Below the pieces are notes generated by a model that was not told where the DNA came from, searched no databases, and saw only the letters and a list, made by a program, of their open reading frames with translations. The position numbers and the translations under genes were made by a program. 64,000 bases of DNA from positions 1 through 64,000 of the forward strand of contig NZ_QJRF01000069.1 of the NCBI RefSeq assembly GCF_013393345.1, given 5' to 3'. The first letter of the stretch is position 1; each line of letters begins with the position of its first letter. The DNA is from Pseudomonas taiwanensis (lineage in GTDB: Bacteria > Pseudomonadota > Gammaproteobacteria > Pseudomonadales > Pseudomonadaceae). This document shows, piece by piece, positions 54,696 through 62,485 of the stretch.

Positions 54696-55163
54696 CTACT
54701 CGATATGCAGGCTAGTGGTGGACTTGATCTCCGACAGCGCGACGATGGAGTTCACTTCCTGTATTCCCGGCACCAGCGACAGCTTCTCGAAGAAGAAGCG
54801 CTCGTAGGCCTCGATGTCGCGGGTGACGATGCGCAGCATGAAGTCCACCGCGCCCATCAGCACATGGCACTCCAGCACCTCGGGAAACTCCCGCATGGCC
54901 TCGGCGAACTCGGTGAGGTTGGAGCGGCCGTGGGCGTTGAGTTTGACCTGGGCGAATATCTGCGCGTTCAGACCGACCTTGCGCCGATCCAGCAGGGTGA
55001 CCTGGCGGCGGATCACACCCTCGTCCTTCAGGCGCTGAATGCGCCGCCAGCAGGGCGACTGGGACAGCCCCACCCGCTCGGCGATCTCGGCGGTGGACAG
55101 GCTCGAATCCTCCTGCAGCAGGTCGAGAATGCGTTTGTCGTAGGCATCCAGAGTGACGGACAT
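54696..55163 (-). CDS. Lrp/AsnC-family transcriptional regulator
   Basis: 155 residues. N-terminal winged helix-turn-helix (LSTAEIAERVGLSQSPCWRR near 22-41) and C-terminal RAM domain about 65-150 (ECHVLMGAVDFMLRIV). Feast/famine regulators of this type bind amino acids as octamers. Start at 55163; in-frame sequence continues upstream antisense to other genes and is rejected. Divergent from a small ACT-like protein gene; the 126-base AT-rich intergenic region probably contains its own binding sites. Confidence 0.9.
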   Translation of the reverse strand: MSVTLDAYDKRILDLLQEDSSLSTAEIAERVGLSQSPCWRRIQRLKDEGVIRRQVTLLDRRKVGLNAQIFAQVKLNAHGRSNLTEFAEAMREFPEVLECHVLMGAVDFMLRIVTRDIEAYERFFFEKLSLVPGIQEVNSIVALSEIKSTTSLHIE

Positions 55164-55289
55164 AAAAAATCCCAGCTTTGAAGATAACCAGGAAAGTCTA
55201 TCCAAAAATATTGCCAATCCACGTAATTCAGGCAGAAAAATCCCACCCCAGGCTGGAAAACTATCGTCCTCCCCACCGAGGAATCCAGC

Positions 55290-55604
55290 ATGCTCAGCCT
55301 CCAGTCCGCCCCCGTCGCCCGCGAAGACCACTGGCACCCGCACACTGCCCGGTTCGAGGCACGTGAAATGCAGTTCGCCATCCTCGCCGAGGCCGAAGCG
55401 GACATCCTCGGCCGCCTGCTCGCCTTCTTCGCCCAGCTGCAACTGGTACCGCGCTGGCTGGAGGTCAACCGGCTCGGCGACAACCTGCTGGTCCAGCTGC
55501 GCCAGCCCGGGCTGACCCCACACCGGGCCGAAGTCATCGCGCAGAAGATGCGCTCGCTGGTCAGCGTGTTCACGGTGGAGCTGGAGTTCTCGCCGGTTCC
55601 TTGA
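55290..55604 (+). CDS. small ACT-like domain protein
   Basis: 104 residues, cytoplasmic. From about residue 25 the pattern FAILAEAEADILGRLLAFFA, then LVPRWLEVNRLGDNLLVQL and VIAQKMRSLVSVFTVEL, follows the beta-alpha-beta-beta-alpha-beta order of ACT domains and recalls the small regulatory subunit of acetolactate synthase (IlvM type, about 85 residues). No catalytic partner is nearby. Divergent from an Lrp regulator, suggesting amino-acid-linked control. GAGGAA precedes the ATG. Assignment is by pattern only. Confidence 0.6.
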   Translation: MLSLQSAPVAREDHWHPHTARFEAREMQFAILAEAEADILGRLLAFFAQLQLVPRWLEVNRLGDNLLVQLRQPGLTPHRAEVIAQKMRSLVSVFTVELEFSPVP

Positions 55605-55707
55605 TGCAGCGCTTAGCCCAATGATGGCAATTCGGGCATGCTTGCCGTCCCACGAGAAGAGCGTTTGACTACTCTTCCAGACTGAGCAGCGTGACCGAGG
55701 AGCCTGC

Positions 55708-57492
55708 ATGTCCGCCTTTGCCTCACCCGCCCAGGATCGTTGGCTGGATCTCAACGACCTGATGCGCGAACTGGTGTCCCAGGGTCGCCTGAGCCAGGAC
55801 CAGGCGGAACATTGCCTGGCCATTCGCCGTAGCGCGGTGAACAACCAGCAGCACCCGCTGGAGTTCCTGGCCAGCCAGCAGGTGGACGACCTCAAGCGTC
55901 CGGGCAAGAAGCTCGACCTGGAAACCCTCAGCCACTGGCTGGCCGAGCTCGCCGGCCAGCCCTACCTGCGCATCGACCCGCTGAAGATCGACGTCGCTGC
56001 CATCACGCCGCTGATGTCCTACGCCTTTGCCCAGCGCCACAAGATCCTCGCCGTGGCCGCCAACAGCGAAGCGGTGACCATCGCCAGTGCCCAGCCCTTC
56101 GTGCAGAGCTGGGAAAGCAACCTGATCCATGTGCTCAAGCGCCCGATCAAGCGGGTGGTCGCCAACCCGGTGGACATCCAGAAATTCACCCTGGAGTTCT
56201 ACCGCCTGGCCAAATCGGTCAGCGGCGCCAGCGCGGTGGATCAGAAGATCAGCGGCGTCGGCAACTTCGAGCAGTTGCTCAAGTTGGGCTCCAACGAACA
56301 GGAACCGGACGCCAACGACGCGCACATCGTCAACATCGTCGACTGGCTGTTCCAGTACGCCTACCAGCAGCGCGCCAGCGATATCCACATCGAACCGCGC
56401 CGCGAACAGGGCACCGTGCGCTTCCGCATCGACGGCGTGCTGCACACCGTCTATCAATTCCCGCCGCAGGTGACCATGGCGGTGGTCAGTCGCCTGAAGA
56501 GCCTGGGGCGCATGAACGTGGCGGAAAAGCGCAAGCCCCAGGATGGCCGGGTCAAGACCAAGACCCCGGACGGCGGCGAGGTGGAGCTGCGTCTCTCCAC
56601 ACTGCCCACCGCCTTCGGCGAGAAGATGGTGATGCGGATCTTCGACCCCGAGGTGCTGCTGAAGAGCTTCGACCAGCTCGGCTTCTCCCAGGACGACCTG
56701 CGCCGCTGGCAGAGCATGACCAACCAGCCCAACGGCATCATCCTGGTCACCGGCCCCACCGGCTCCGGCAAGACCACCACGCTCTACACCACCCTCAAGC
56801 AGCTGGCCACCAGCGAGGTGAACGTCTGCACAATCGAAGACCCCATCGAGATGATCGAGGGCGCCTTCAACCAGATGCAGGTGCAGCACAACATCGACCT
56901 GACCTTCGCCAGCGGCGTACGCGCGCTGATGCGGCAGGACCCCGACATCATCATGATCGGCGAAATCCGCGACCTGGAAACCGCCGAGATGGCCATCCAG
57001 GCCGCCCTGACCGGCCACCTGGTGCTCTCCACCCTGCACACCAACGACGCGCCCAGCGCCATTACCCGCCTGCTGGAACTGGGTGTGCCCTACTACCTGC
57101 TGCGCGCCACCCTGCTCGGGGTCATGGCCCAGCGCCTGGTACGGACCCTCTGCCCGCACTGCAAGGCACCGATGGAGCTGCGCGAGGAGGACTGGACCAG
57201 CCTGACCAAACCCTGGAGCGCACCGCTGCCCACCGGCGCCCACCACGCCGTCGGTTGCCTCGAATGCCGCGACACCGGGTACCGCGGTCGTGCCGGGGTC
57301 TACGAGATCATGCTGCTGTCCGATGCGATCAAACCGCTGATCACCGCCGATACCGACCTGATCGCGTTGCGCCGGGCCGCCTTCAAGGAGGGCATGCGCA
57401 GCTTGCGCCTGTCCGGTGCGCAAAAAGTCGCCTCGGGCCTGACGACCATCGAAGAAGTGCTGCGGGTCACGCCACAAAGCGAGCAGAAATGA
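55708..57492 (+). CDS. GspE/PilB-family secretion ATPase, orphan
   Basis: 594 residues. Hexameric ATPase of type II secretion / type IV pilus systems. N-terminal GspE_N-like domain about 1-150, then Walker [13 protein letters not shown] near 355, Asp box DPIEMIEG near 385, Walker [15 protein letters not shown] near 418, His box [12 protein letters not shown] near 448, and a zinc-like tetracysteine (CPHC near 487, CLEC near 520). No pilin, platform protein or secretin gene lies beside it, so its partners must be elsewhere. I recall a similarly isolated ATPase at this place in P. aeruginosa. Confidence 0.88.
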   Translation: MSAFASPAQDRWLDLNDLMRELVSQGRLSQDQAEHCLAIRRSAVNNQQHPLEFLASQQVDDLKRPGKKLDLETLSHWLAELAGQPYLRIDPLKIDVAAITPLMSYAFAQRHKILAVAANSEAVTIASAQPFVQSWESNLIHVLKRPIKRVVANPVDIQKFTLEFYRLAKSVSGASAVDQKISGVGNFEQLLKLGSNEQEPDANDAHIVNIVDWLFQYAYQQRASDIHIEPRREQGTVRFRIDGVLHTVYQFPPQVTMAVVSRLKSLGRMNVAEKRKPQDGRVKTKTPDGGEVELRLSTLPTAFGEKMVMRIFDPEVLLKSFDQLGFSQDDLRRWQSMTNQPNGIILVTGPTGSGKTTTLYTTLKQLATSEVNVCTIEDPIEMIEGAFNQMQVQHNIDLTFASGVRALMRQDPDIIMIGEIRDLETAEMAIQAALTGHLVLSTLHTNDAPSAITRLLELGVPYYLLRATLLGVMAQRLVRTLCPHCKAPMELREEDWTSLTKPWSAPLPTGAHHAVGCLECRDTGYRGRAGVYEIMLLSDAIKPLITADTDLIALRRAAFKEGMRSLRLSGAQKVASGLTTIEEVLRVTPQSEQK

Positions 57493-57559
57493 AATGCTTG
57501 GCGGCTGGGGCGGAGGGGCCCCAGTCACCGAGATACAGCCAGCAAAAGGAGCAGATCCC

Positions 57560-58480
57560 ATGGAAATCGGCAGTGTCGTCATCCTCTTCGTCGCCCTGGC
57601 GATCGCAATCGTCTTCATGGGCTTCAAGGTCGTGCCGCAAGGCTTCGAATGGACCGTGGAGCGCTTCGGCCGCTACACCAACACGCTCAAGCCGGGCCTG
57701 AACATCATCGTGCCGGTGATGGACCGCATCGGCCGCAAGATCAACGTCATGGAAAGCGTGCTGGACATTCCCCCGCAGGAAGCCATCAGTGCCGACAACG
57801 CCATCGTCACCATCGACGCCGTGTGCTTTTTCCAGGTGATCAACACCGCCCAGGCGGCCTACGAGGTCAACGACCTGGAGCACGCCATCCGCAACCTGGT
57901 GATGACCAACATCCGCACCGTGCTCGGCTCCATGGAGTTGGACGCGATGCTCAGCCAGCGCGACGCGATCAACGAGCGCCTGCTGCACACCGTGGATGAA
58001 GCCACCGCGCCCTGGGGCATCAAGGTCACCCGCATTGAGATCAAGGACATCACGCCGCCGGCCGATCTGGTGGAAGCCATGGCCAGCCAGATGAAGGCCG
58101 AGCGCCTGAAGCGCGCCCAGGTCCTCGAGGCCGAAGGCCGGCGCCAGGCGGAAATTCTCACCGCCGAGGGCGAGAAGCAGGCGCAGATCCTCAAGGCCGA
58201 AGGCGAGCGTACCGCCGCCTTCCTCGAAGCCGAGGCCCGTGAGCGTGCCGCACAGGCAGAAGCCGAGGCGACCCGCGTGGTATCCGAGGCCATCGCCAAC
58301 GGCAACGTGCAGGCGGTGAATTACTTCGTCGCACAGAAATACGTGGAAGCGCTGGGCAAGCTGGCCAGCGCCAACAACAGCAAGGTGGTGCTGATGCCGC
58401 TGGAAGCCAGCCAGGTGATCGGCGCCGTGGGCGGCATCGGCGAAATCGTCCGTGCCACCTTCGACGGCAAGAAGGGCTGA
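57560..58480 (+). CDS. qmcA: SPFH/band 7 membrane protein, QmcA-like
   Basis: 306 residues. Single N-terminal membrane helix about 4-24, SPFH domain about 25-185 ([20 protein letters not shown]), then an Ala/Glu-rich coiled coil about 190-260 ([20 protein letters not shown]), as in QmcA and paraslipins. These form cage-like membrane microdomain scaffolds with FtsH or similar proteases. ATG 57560 has AAAGGAG upstream; an in-frame start at 57494 lies next to the ATPase stop and lacks one. Its partner nfeD begins five bases after the stop. Confidence 0.9.
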   Translation: MEIGSVVILFVALAIAIVFMGFKVVPQGFEWTVERFGRYTNTLKPGLNIIVPVMDRIGRKINVMESVLDIPPQEAISADNAIVTIDAVCFFQVINTAQAAYEVNDLEHAIRNLVMTNIRTVLGSMELDAMLSQRDAINERLLHTVDEATAPWGIKVTRIEIKDITPPADLVEAMASQMKAERLKRAQVLEAEGRRQAEILTAEGEKQAQILKAEGERTAAFLEAEARERAAQAEAEATRVVSEAIANGNVQAVNYFVAQKYVEALGKLASANNSKVVLMPLEASQVIGAVGGIGEIVRATFDGKKG

Positions 58481-58484
58481 AACG

Positions 58485-58931
58485 ATGTGGAACTACCTCC
58501 AGCACCTGACCTACTGGGACTGGCTGGCCCTCGGCACCCTGCTGCTGATCCTCGAAGTCTTCGGCGCGGGCGGCTACCTGCTGTGGATCGGTGTGGCCGC
58601 CGCCTGCGTCGGGGTCATCACTTTCATCGCCCCGGAACTGCACTGGGCCATCCAGTTCCTGCTGTTCGGCGTCCTCTCCATCCTCACTGCGGTGTTCTGG
58701 TGGCGCCGCCAGCGCAGCGCCGCCAAGGTCTCCGACCAGCCCGGCCTGAACCGTCGCGGCTATGAGTTCGTCGGTCGCGAGTTCGCCTTGCATGAAGCCA
58801 TCAGCGGCGGTCGCGGCAAGATCCGCGCTGGCGACTCCGTCTGGCTCGTCTCTGGGCCGGACATGCCCGCTGGTAGCCAGGTGCGCGTCGTCGGTCAGGA
58901 CGGCGTGCTGCTGAAGGTCGAACCCATCTGA
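58485..58931 (+). CDS. NfeD-like membrane protein
   Basis: 148 residues. Membrane helices about 12-35, 38-55 and 58-75, then a C-terminal OB-fold NfeD domain about 85-148 (GKIRAGDSVWLVSGPDMPAGSQ, VRVVGQDGVLLKVEP). NfeD proteins form operons with SPFH proteins and are thought to stabilise them; here qmcA is four bases upstream. A hairpin GCCTGCC/GGCAGGC (58939-58957) follows without a T-run. Confidence 0.88.
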   Translation: MWNYLQHLTYWDWLALGTLLLILEVFGAGGYLLWIGVAAACVGVITFIAPELHWAIQFLLFGVLSILTAVFWWRRQRSAAKVSDQPGLNRRGYEFVGREFALHEAISGGRGKIRAGDSVWLVSGPDMPAGSQVRVVGQDGVLLKVEPI

Positions 58932-59016
58932 TCGTCCCGCCTGCCGCTCAGGCAGGCCGCCAATCGCCAGCTAGGCTTGCAAGGCCGAACCTGGCCATTG
59001 CGAAGGGAGTTCCAGC

Positions 59017-59418
59017 ATGTCCGCTACCCAGCACCAGCGTCCGCTTCTCGTGGCGGGCGTCCTGCTGTTGCTTGCCGCCTGCGCCAACATCGATGCGCAG
59101 ACCACCGAATACGTCGGCGTGCCCCATGCCGCACCCACCGACCCCGCCAGCGTGGAAGTGCTGCGCCGCGAACCCGCCCGCCCCCATGACCGCCTCGGCG
59201 AAGTGGTGGTGGACGCCAGCACCGAGCCGCCGCCTCCGGTCACCGATATCGAGCAGAAGCTGCGCGAAGAAGCGGCGAAAATCGGCGGCCATGCCGTGGT
59301 GGTTGTCTATGACCGTATCCAGCCGGTTTCCGCCTATGTCAGCGGACCGCTCTGGGCGCGGGATGTGGAGACCATCAACGGACGCAAGCTGAAGGGCATC
59401 ATCATTCGCTATCGCTGA
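59017..59418 (+). CDS. hypothetical lipoprotein
   Basis: 133 residues. Signal peptide with hydrophobic core and lipobox LLAAC at about 18-22 predicts lipid attachment at Cys22 and an Ala-Asn start that should direct it to the outer membrane. The mature part is a small mixed alpha/beta domain (RLGEVVVDASTEPPPPVTDI, KIGGHAVVVVYDRIQP) similar in shape to DUF4156/YbjQ-like sequences; not recognised further. AAGGGAG precedes the ATG. Stands between nfeD and the octaheme protein, on the same strand. Confidence 0.65.
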   Translation: MSATQHQRPLLVAGVLLLLAACANIDAQTTEYVGVPHAAPTDPASVEVLRREPARPHDRLGEVVVDASTEPPPPVTDIEQKLREEAAKIGGHAVVVVYDRIQPVSAYVSGPLWARDVETINGRKLKGIIIRYR

Positions 59419-59511
59419 ACGGGATCGACATGCAGCCTTGACGGGCTCCGGCACATTCACGGAACCTGCACGCCACCGTGAAAAACGCTCGCCAGCACAG
59501 CGGATGTCTGC

Positions 59512-61821
59512 ATGTCGAAGCACCACAAGAAGGCCCCGCCCAAACCGGTACGGCGCCCTGTCTATCCCGTCCTGGCGGGCTTGCTGCTATTGATCAGCCT
59601 GGGAGCCTGGCTGTACATGGAGGGCGGCACCGGGGGGCTGCCCGGCAGGAAACCGCCGCCCGTTGCCAGCACCCAGCCCGCTAGCCTCGTAGATGAAGGC
59701 CAGTGCGCCGGCTGCCATGCCCAGCAAACCAGGGACTGGCAAGGCAGCCATCACCAGTTGGCGATGCAGGACGCCACCGACAGCAGCGTGCTCGGCGATT
59801 TCAACGACGCCAGCTTCAAGGACGACAAGGAAACCACCCGGTTCTTCCGCAAGGACGGCGGCTTCTGGGTCAATGCGCCCGGCGTCGACGGCAAGCCTGC
59901 CGACTTCCGCGTTGCCTATGCCTTCGGCGTCGCCCCGCTGCAGCAGTACCTGATCGAAGTTCCCGGTGGCCGTCTGCAGGCCCTCGGCGTGGCCTGGGAT
60001 GTGGAGAAACGCGCCTGGTTCCACCTCTATCCGGGCCAGGGCGTGGACTTCAAGGACCCGTTGCACTGGAGCCGTCCGCAGCAGAACGCCAACTTCATGT
60101 GCGTGGAGTGCCATACCACCGGATTCAAGCGCGCCTACGACCCCGCCACTGACCGCTTCGCCAGCCACTGGAACAGCCTTGGCGTCGGCTGCCAGGCCTG
60201 CCATGGCCCGGCCTCGAAGCATCTGGAGTGGGCGGCGAAGAAGAACAGCGCGGCCAATGCCGGCTTCGCCTACGACCTCGCGACAAGCGACAGGATCAAG
60301 GAAGTGGAGACCTGTGCCCGCTGCCATTCCCGCCGCGCGCCGCTGGATGATGGCTACCACAGCGAACGCCGGTTGATGGACGATTACCTGCCCAGCGCGC
60401 TGACCCGCGAGCTCTACGAGATCGACGGCAAGATCAAGGAAGAGGTGTTCGAGTACGGCGCCTTCACCCAGAGCAAGATGTTTTCCAAGGGCGTGCGCTG
60501 CAGCAACTGCCACAACCCCCACAGCACGGCGCTCAAGGCCTCGGGCAATGGCGTCTGCCTGCAATGCCACAACCCCGCTGGCAAGGCCGGCATCGAAGGT
60601 ATCGACGGCCAGGGCCTGAAAGCGAAGAACTACGAATCCCCCGAGCACCACCATCACAACCCCGGACAGCCGGGCGCCCAATGCGTGGACTGCCACATGC
60701 CGGGCAAATTCTTCATGGTCAACGACTACCGCCACGACCACGGTTTCACCCTGCCCAATCCCGCCCGCGCCCTGCGTCTGGGTACCTCCGATGCCTGCCT
60801 GGCTTGCCACCGTGACCAGCCGGGCGACCAGGTCGCCGAGCAGTTCCGTCTCTGGTATGGCGAGAGCAAGGCCGCAGCCCCGCGCTACGACGAGAGCCTG
60901 TGGCTGATCCGCAACGGCAAGCCAGGGGCTTCGCGCGCGCTGTTCCAGCAGTTGGACGCGCAGGGTTTGCCCGCCATTCGCCGCGCCACCCTGCTGGCCG
61001 AGCTGCCGACCTACCCCAGCGAGCGCGCGCTCAAGGCTGCAGCCCGCGACCTGAGCCACCTGGCGCCGCAGGTGCGCGAGGCGGCGGTCAAGGCTGTTGC
61101 GGCGCTGGTGCCACCGGAGCAGCGCCGCAATGTACTGGCGCCGCTGCTGAGCGACCCAGTACGCGCGGTGCGCATCGCCGCCGCCTATGCACTGCTCGGC
61201 ATGCACAGCACCGGACTGGGCAACTACGAGTCGAGCTGGAGCAAGGCCATCGACGAGTACGAAGCCGTGCAGCTGAGCCTGCAGGAACGCGCCGAGGCCA
61301 ATCTCAATCTGGCCATGCTGTACCAGGCCAATGGCCGCTCCGGCGCCGTGGAACCGCACCTGCGCACTGCGCTGCAGCGCGATCCGACCTTCCTGCCGGC
61401 GCTGGTCGCCCTGGTGCAGTGGCTGGATGGCAACTTCCGCTGGGAAGAGGGCCGCGCCCTGCTCGAACAGGGCCTGAAGGAACACCCCGAGGCGGCGCTG
61501 CTGCAATACGCCAACGGCCTGATGCTGGTGCGCAAGGGCGATCTGCCGACGGCCCTCAAGGCCTTCGCCGAAGCGGTGCGGCTGGAGCCGAAGAATAGCC
61601 AGTACGACTATGTCTACGCCGTCGCACTGCATGACAGCGGCCAGCTCGAACTGGCCTGCCATCGCTTGGAGGAGCTGCTGGAGCGCGATCCGGCCAACCG
61701 CGAAGCGCGACTGGCGCTGATCAACTACTGGCGCGAAGCCGGACAGATCCAGAAGGTGCAGGCGCTGTTGGCGGAGCTGGAACAGCAGAATCCGGACGAT
61801 CCCGCCCTACGACGAGAGTGA
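59512..61821 (+). CDS. octaheme c-type cytochrome with TPR repeats
   Basis: 769 residues. N-terminal membrane anchor about 18-37 with a basic cytoplasmic stub, so a periplasmic protein tied to the inner membrane. Eight CxxCH heme motifs at about 65, 197, 227, 268, 330, 349, 391 and 429, with distal-type His runs such as EHHHHNPG near 381. After residue 440 a HEAT-like block (LLSDPVRAVRIAAAYALLG) and several tetratricopeptide repeats to the end. The heme part resembles the cytochrome c-554 / octaheme reductase superfamily. Function unknown; no quinol dehydrogenase or terminal partner gene is adjacent. Confidence 0.8.
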   Translation: MSKHHKKAPPKPVRRPVYPVLAGLLLLISLGAWLYMEGGTGGLPGRKPPPVASTQPASLVDEGQCAGCHAQQTRDWQGSHHQLAMQDATDSSVLGDFNDASFKDDKETTRFFRKDGGFWVNAPGVDGKPADFRVAYAFGVAPLQQYLIEVPGGRLQALGVAWDVEKRAWFHLYPGQGVDFKDPLHWSRPQQNANFMCVECHTTGFKRAYDPATDRFASHWNSLGVGCQACHGPASKHLEWAAKKNSAANAGFAYDLATSDRIKEVETCARCHSRRAPLDDGYHSERRLMDDYLPSALTRELYEIDGKIKEEVFEYGAFTQSKMFSKGVRCSNCHNPHSTALKASGNGVCLQCHNPAGKAGIEGIDGQGLKAKNYESPEHHHHNPGQPGAQCVDCHMPGKFFMVNDYRHDHGFTLPNPARALRLGTSDACLACHRDQPGDQVAEQFRLWYGESKAAAPRYDESLWLIRNGKPGASRALFQQLDAQGLPAIRRATLLAELPTYPSERALKAAARDLSHLAPQVREAAVKAVAALVPPEQRRNVLAPLLSDPVRAVRIAAAYALLGMHSTGLGNYESSWSKAIDEYEAVQLSLQERAEANLNLAMLYQANGRSGAVEPHLRTALQRDPTFLPALVALVQWLDGNFRWEEGRALLEQGLKEHPEAALLQYANGLMLVRKGDLPTALKAFAEAVRLEPKNSQYDYVYAVALHDSGQLELACHRLEELLERDPANREARLALINYWREAGQIQKVQALLAELEQQNPDDPALRRE

Positions 61822-61924
61822 GTGGGCCGGCGAGAAGCCAGGACCGACTGGCGCAGAGGTTGAACTCAGGGATGAAGGGCCGAATCTGAATGTTCAGGTC
61901 CACCCGAGAACGGAGTAAAACGCT

Positions 61925-62233
61925 ATGCGCACTCGACTGTATGCAGCCGTCTTCGCCCTGGTCGCCCTACCGCTGGGTTCGGCAATGGCCGACAGTGACT
62001 TCTGGCGCGATGTCATCTCGTCCGGCGCTACCACCGCCTCCACCTACATGACCTTCAAGGACGACAAACTGATAGTCGCGGCACGCGACGATGCCAGCAG
62101 CTTTGTCGCCAGCGGCGGCGAAATCCGCGGCCCTTACCTTGAAGCTGCATTGCAGCGCATCCGCAGCGAACACCCGGATCTCAAAGCCAGCGACAGCGAG
62201 CTGGCCAACGCGATCCTCACCACCGAGCAGTAA
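61925..62233 (+). CDS. DUF2388 periplasmic protein
   Basis: 102 residues. Cleavable signal peptide about 1-22 (LVALPLGSAMA), then SSGATTASTYMTFKDDKLIV, AARDDASSFVASGGEIRG and LANAILTTEQ, which fit the Pseudomonas DUF2388 family as I recall it. Function unknown. Preceded by GGAG. Followed within three bases by a large repeat array. Confidence 0.75.
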   Translation: MRTRLYAAVFALVALPLGSAMADSDFWRDVISSGATTASTYMTFKDDKLIVAARDDASSFVASGGEIRGPYLEAALQRIRSEHPDLKASDSELANAILTTEQ

Positions 62234-62235
62234 AT

Positions 62236-62483
62236 CTTCGCGAATGAATTCGCCCCCACAGGATTGAAACCTTGTGGGGGCGAATTCATTTGTGATGGTG
62301 GAGGTTGCGCGGGGCCTTTCGCGAGCAAGCTCGCTCCTACAGGGATACGCGAAGGCTCGGACGTAGGAGCCAGCTTGCTGGCGAATGGTGTTGATTCGCG
62401 AGCAAGCTCGCTCCTACAGGGATACGCGAAGGTTCGGATGTAGGAGCCAGCTTGCTGGCGAAAGGCGAGCAAGCGCTCCTACA
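62236..62483. repeat. compound repeat array (inside-out family A halves plus tandem family B)
   Basis: Begins with a right-hand family A arm ending CGCCCCCACAGG (62236-62262) followed by a left-hand arm TTGTGGGGGCGAATTCATT (62272-62290), so the arms face away from each other. Then comes a family B half (to 62341), a linker GGGATACGCGAAGGCTCGG, a complete doublet (62363-62417), a nearly identical linker, and a last shortened doublet (62440-62483). The B unit plus linker repeats with a period near 77 bases. It ends two bases from the gcvP stop. Confidence 0.8.
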
Positions 62484-62485
62484 CC

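Noticed and set aside
55723-57627. Long minus-strand frame opposite the secretion ATPase
   Set aside because: Antisense artefact.
58939-58957. Terminator after nfeD
   Set aside because: Good 7-bp stem but no T-run; termination is not supported.
59587-61662. Long minus-strand frame opposite the octaheme gene
   Set aside because: Antisense artefact; the + frame has eight heme motifs.
62236-62483. Possible CRISPR array
   Set aside because: Units are palindromic REP doublets with conserved linkers, not short direct repeats with unique spacers; no cas genes.
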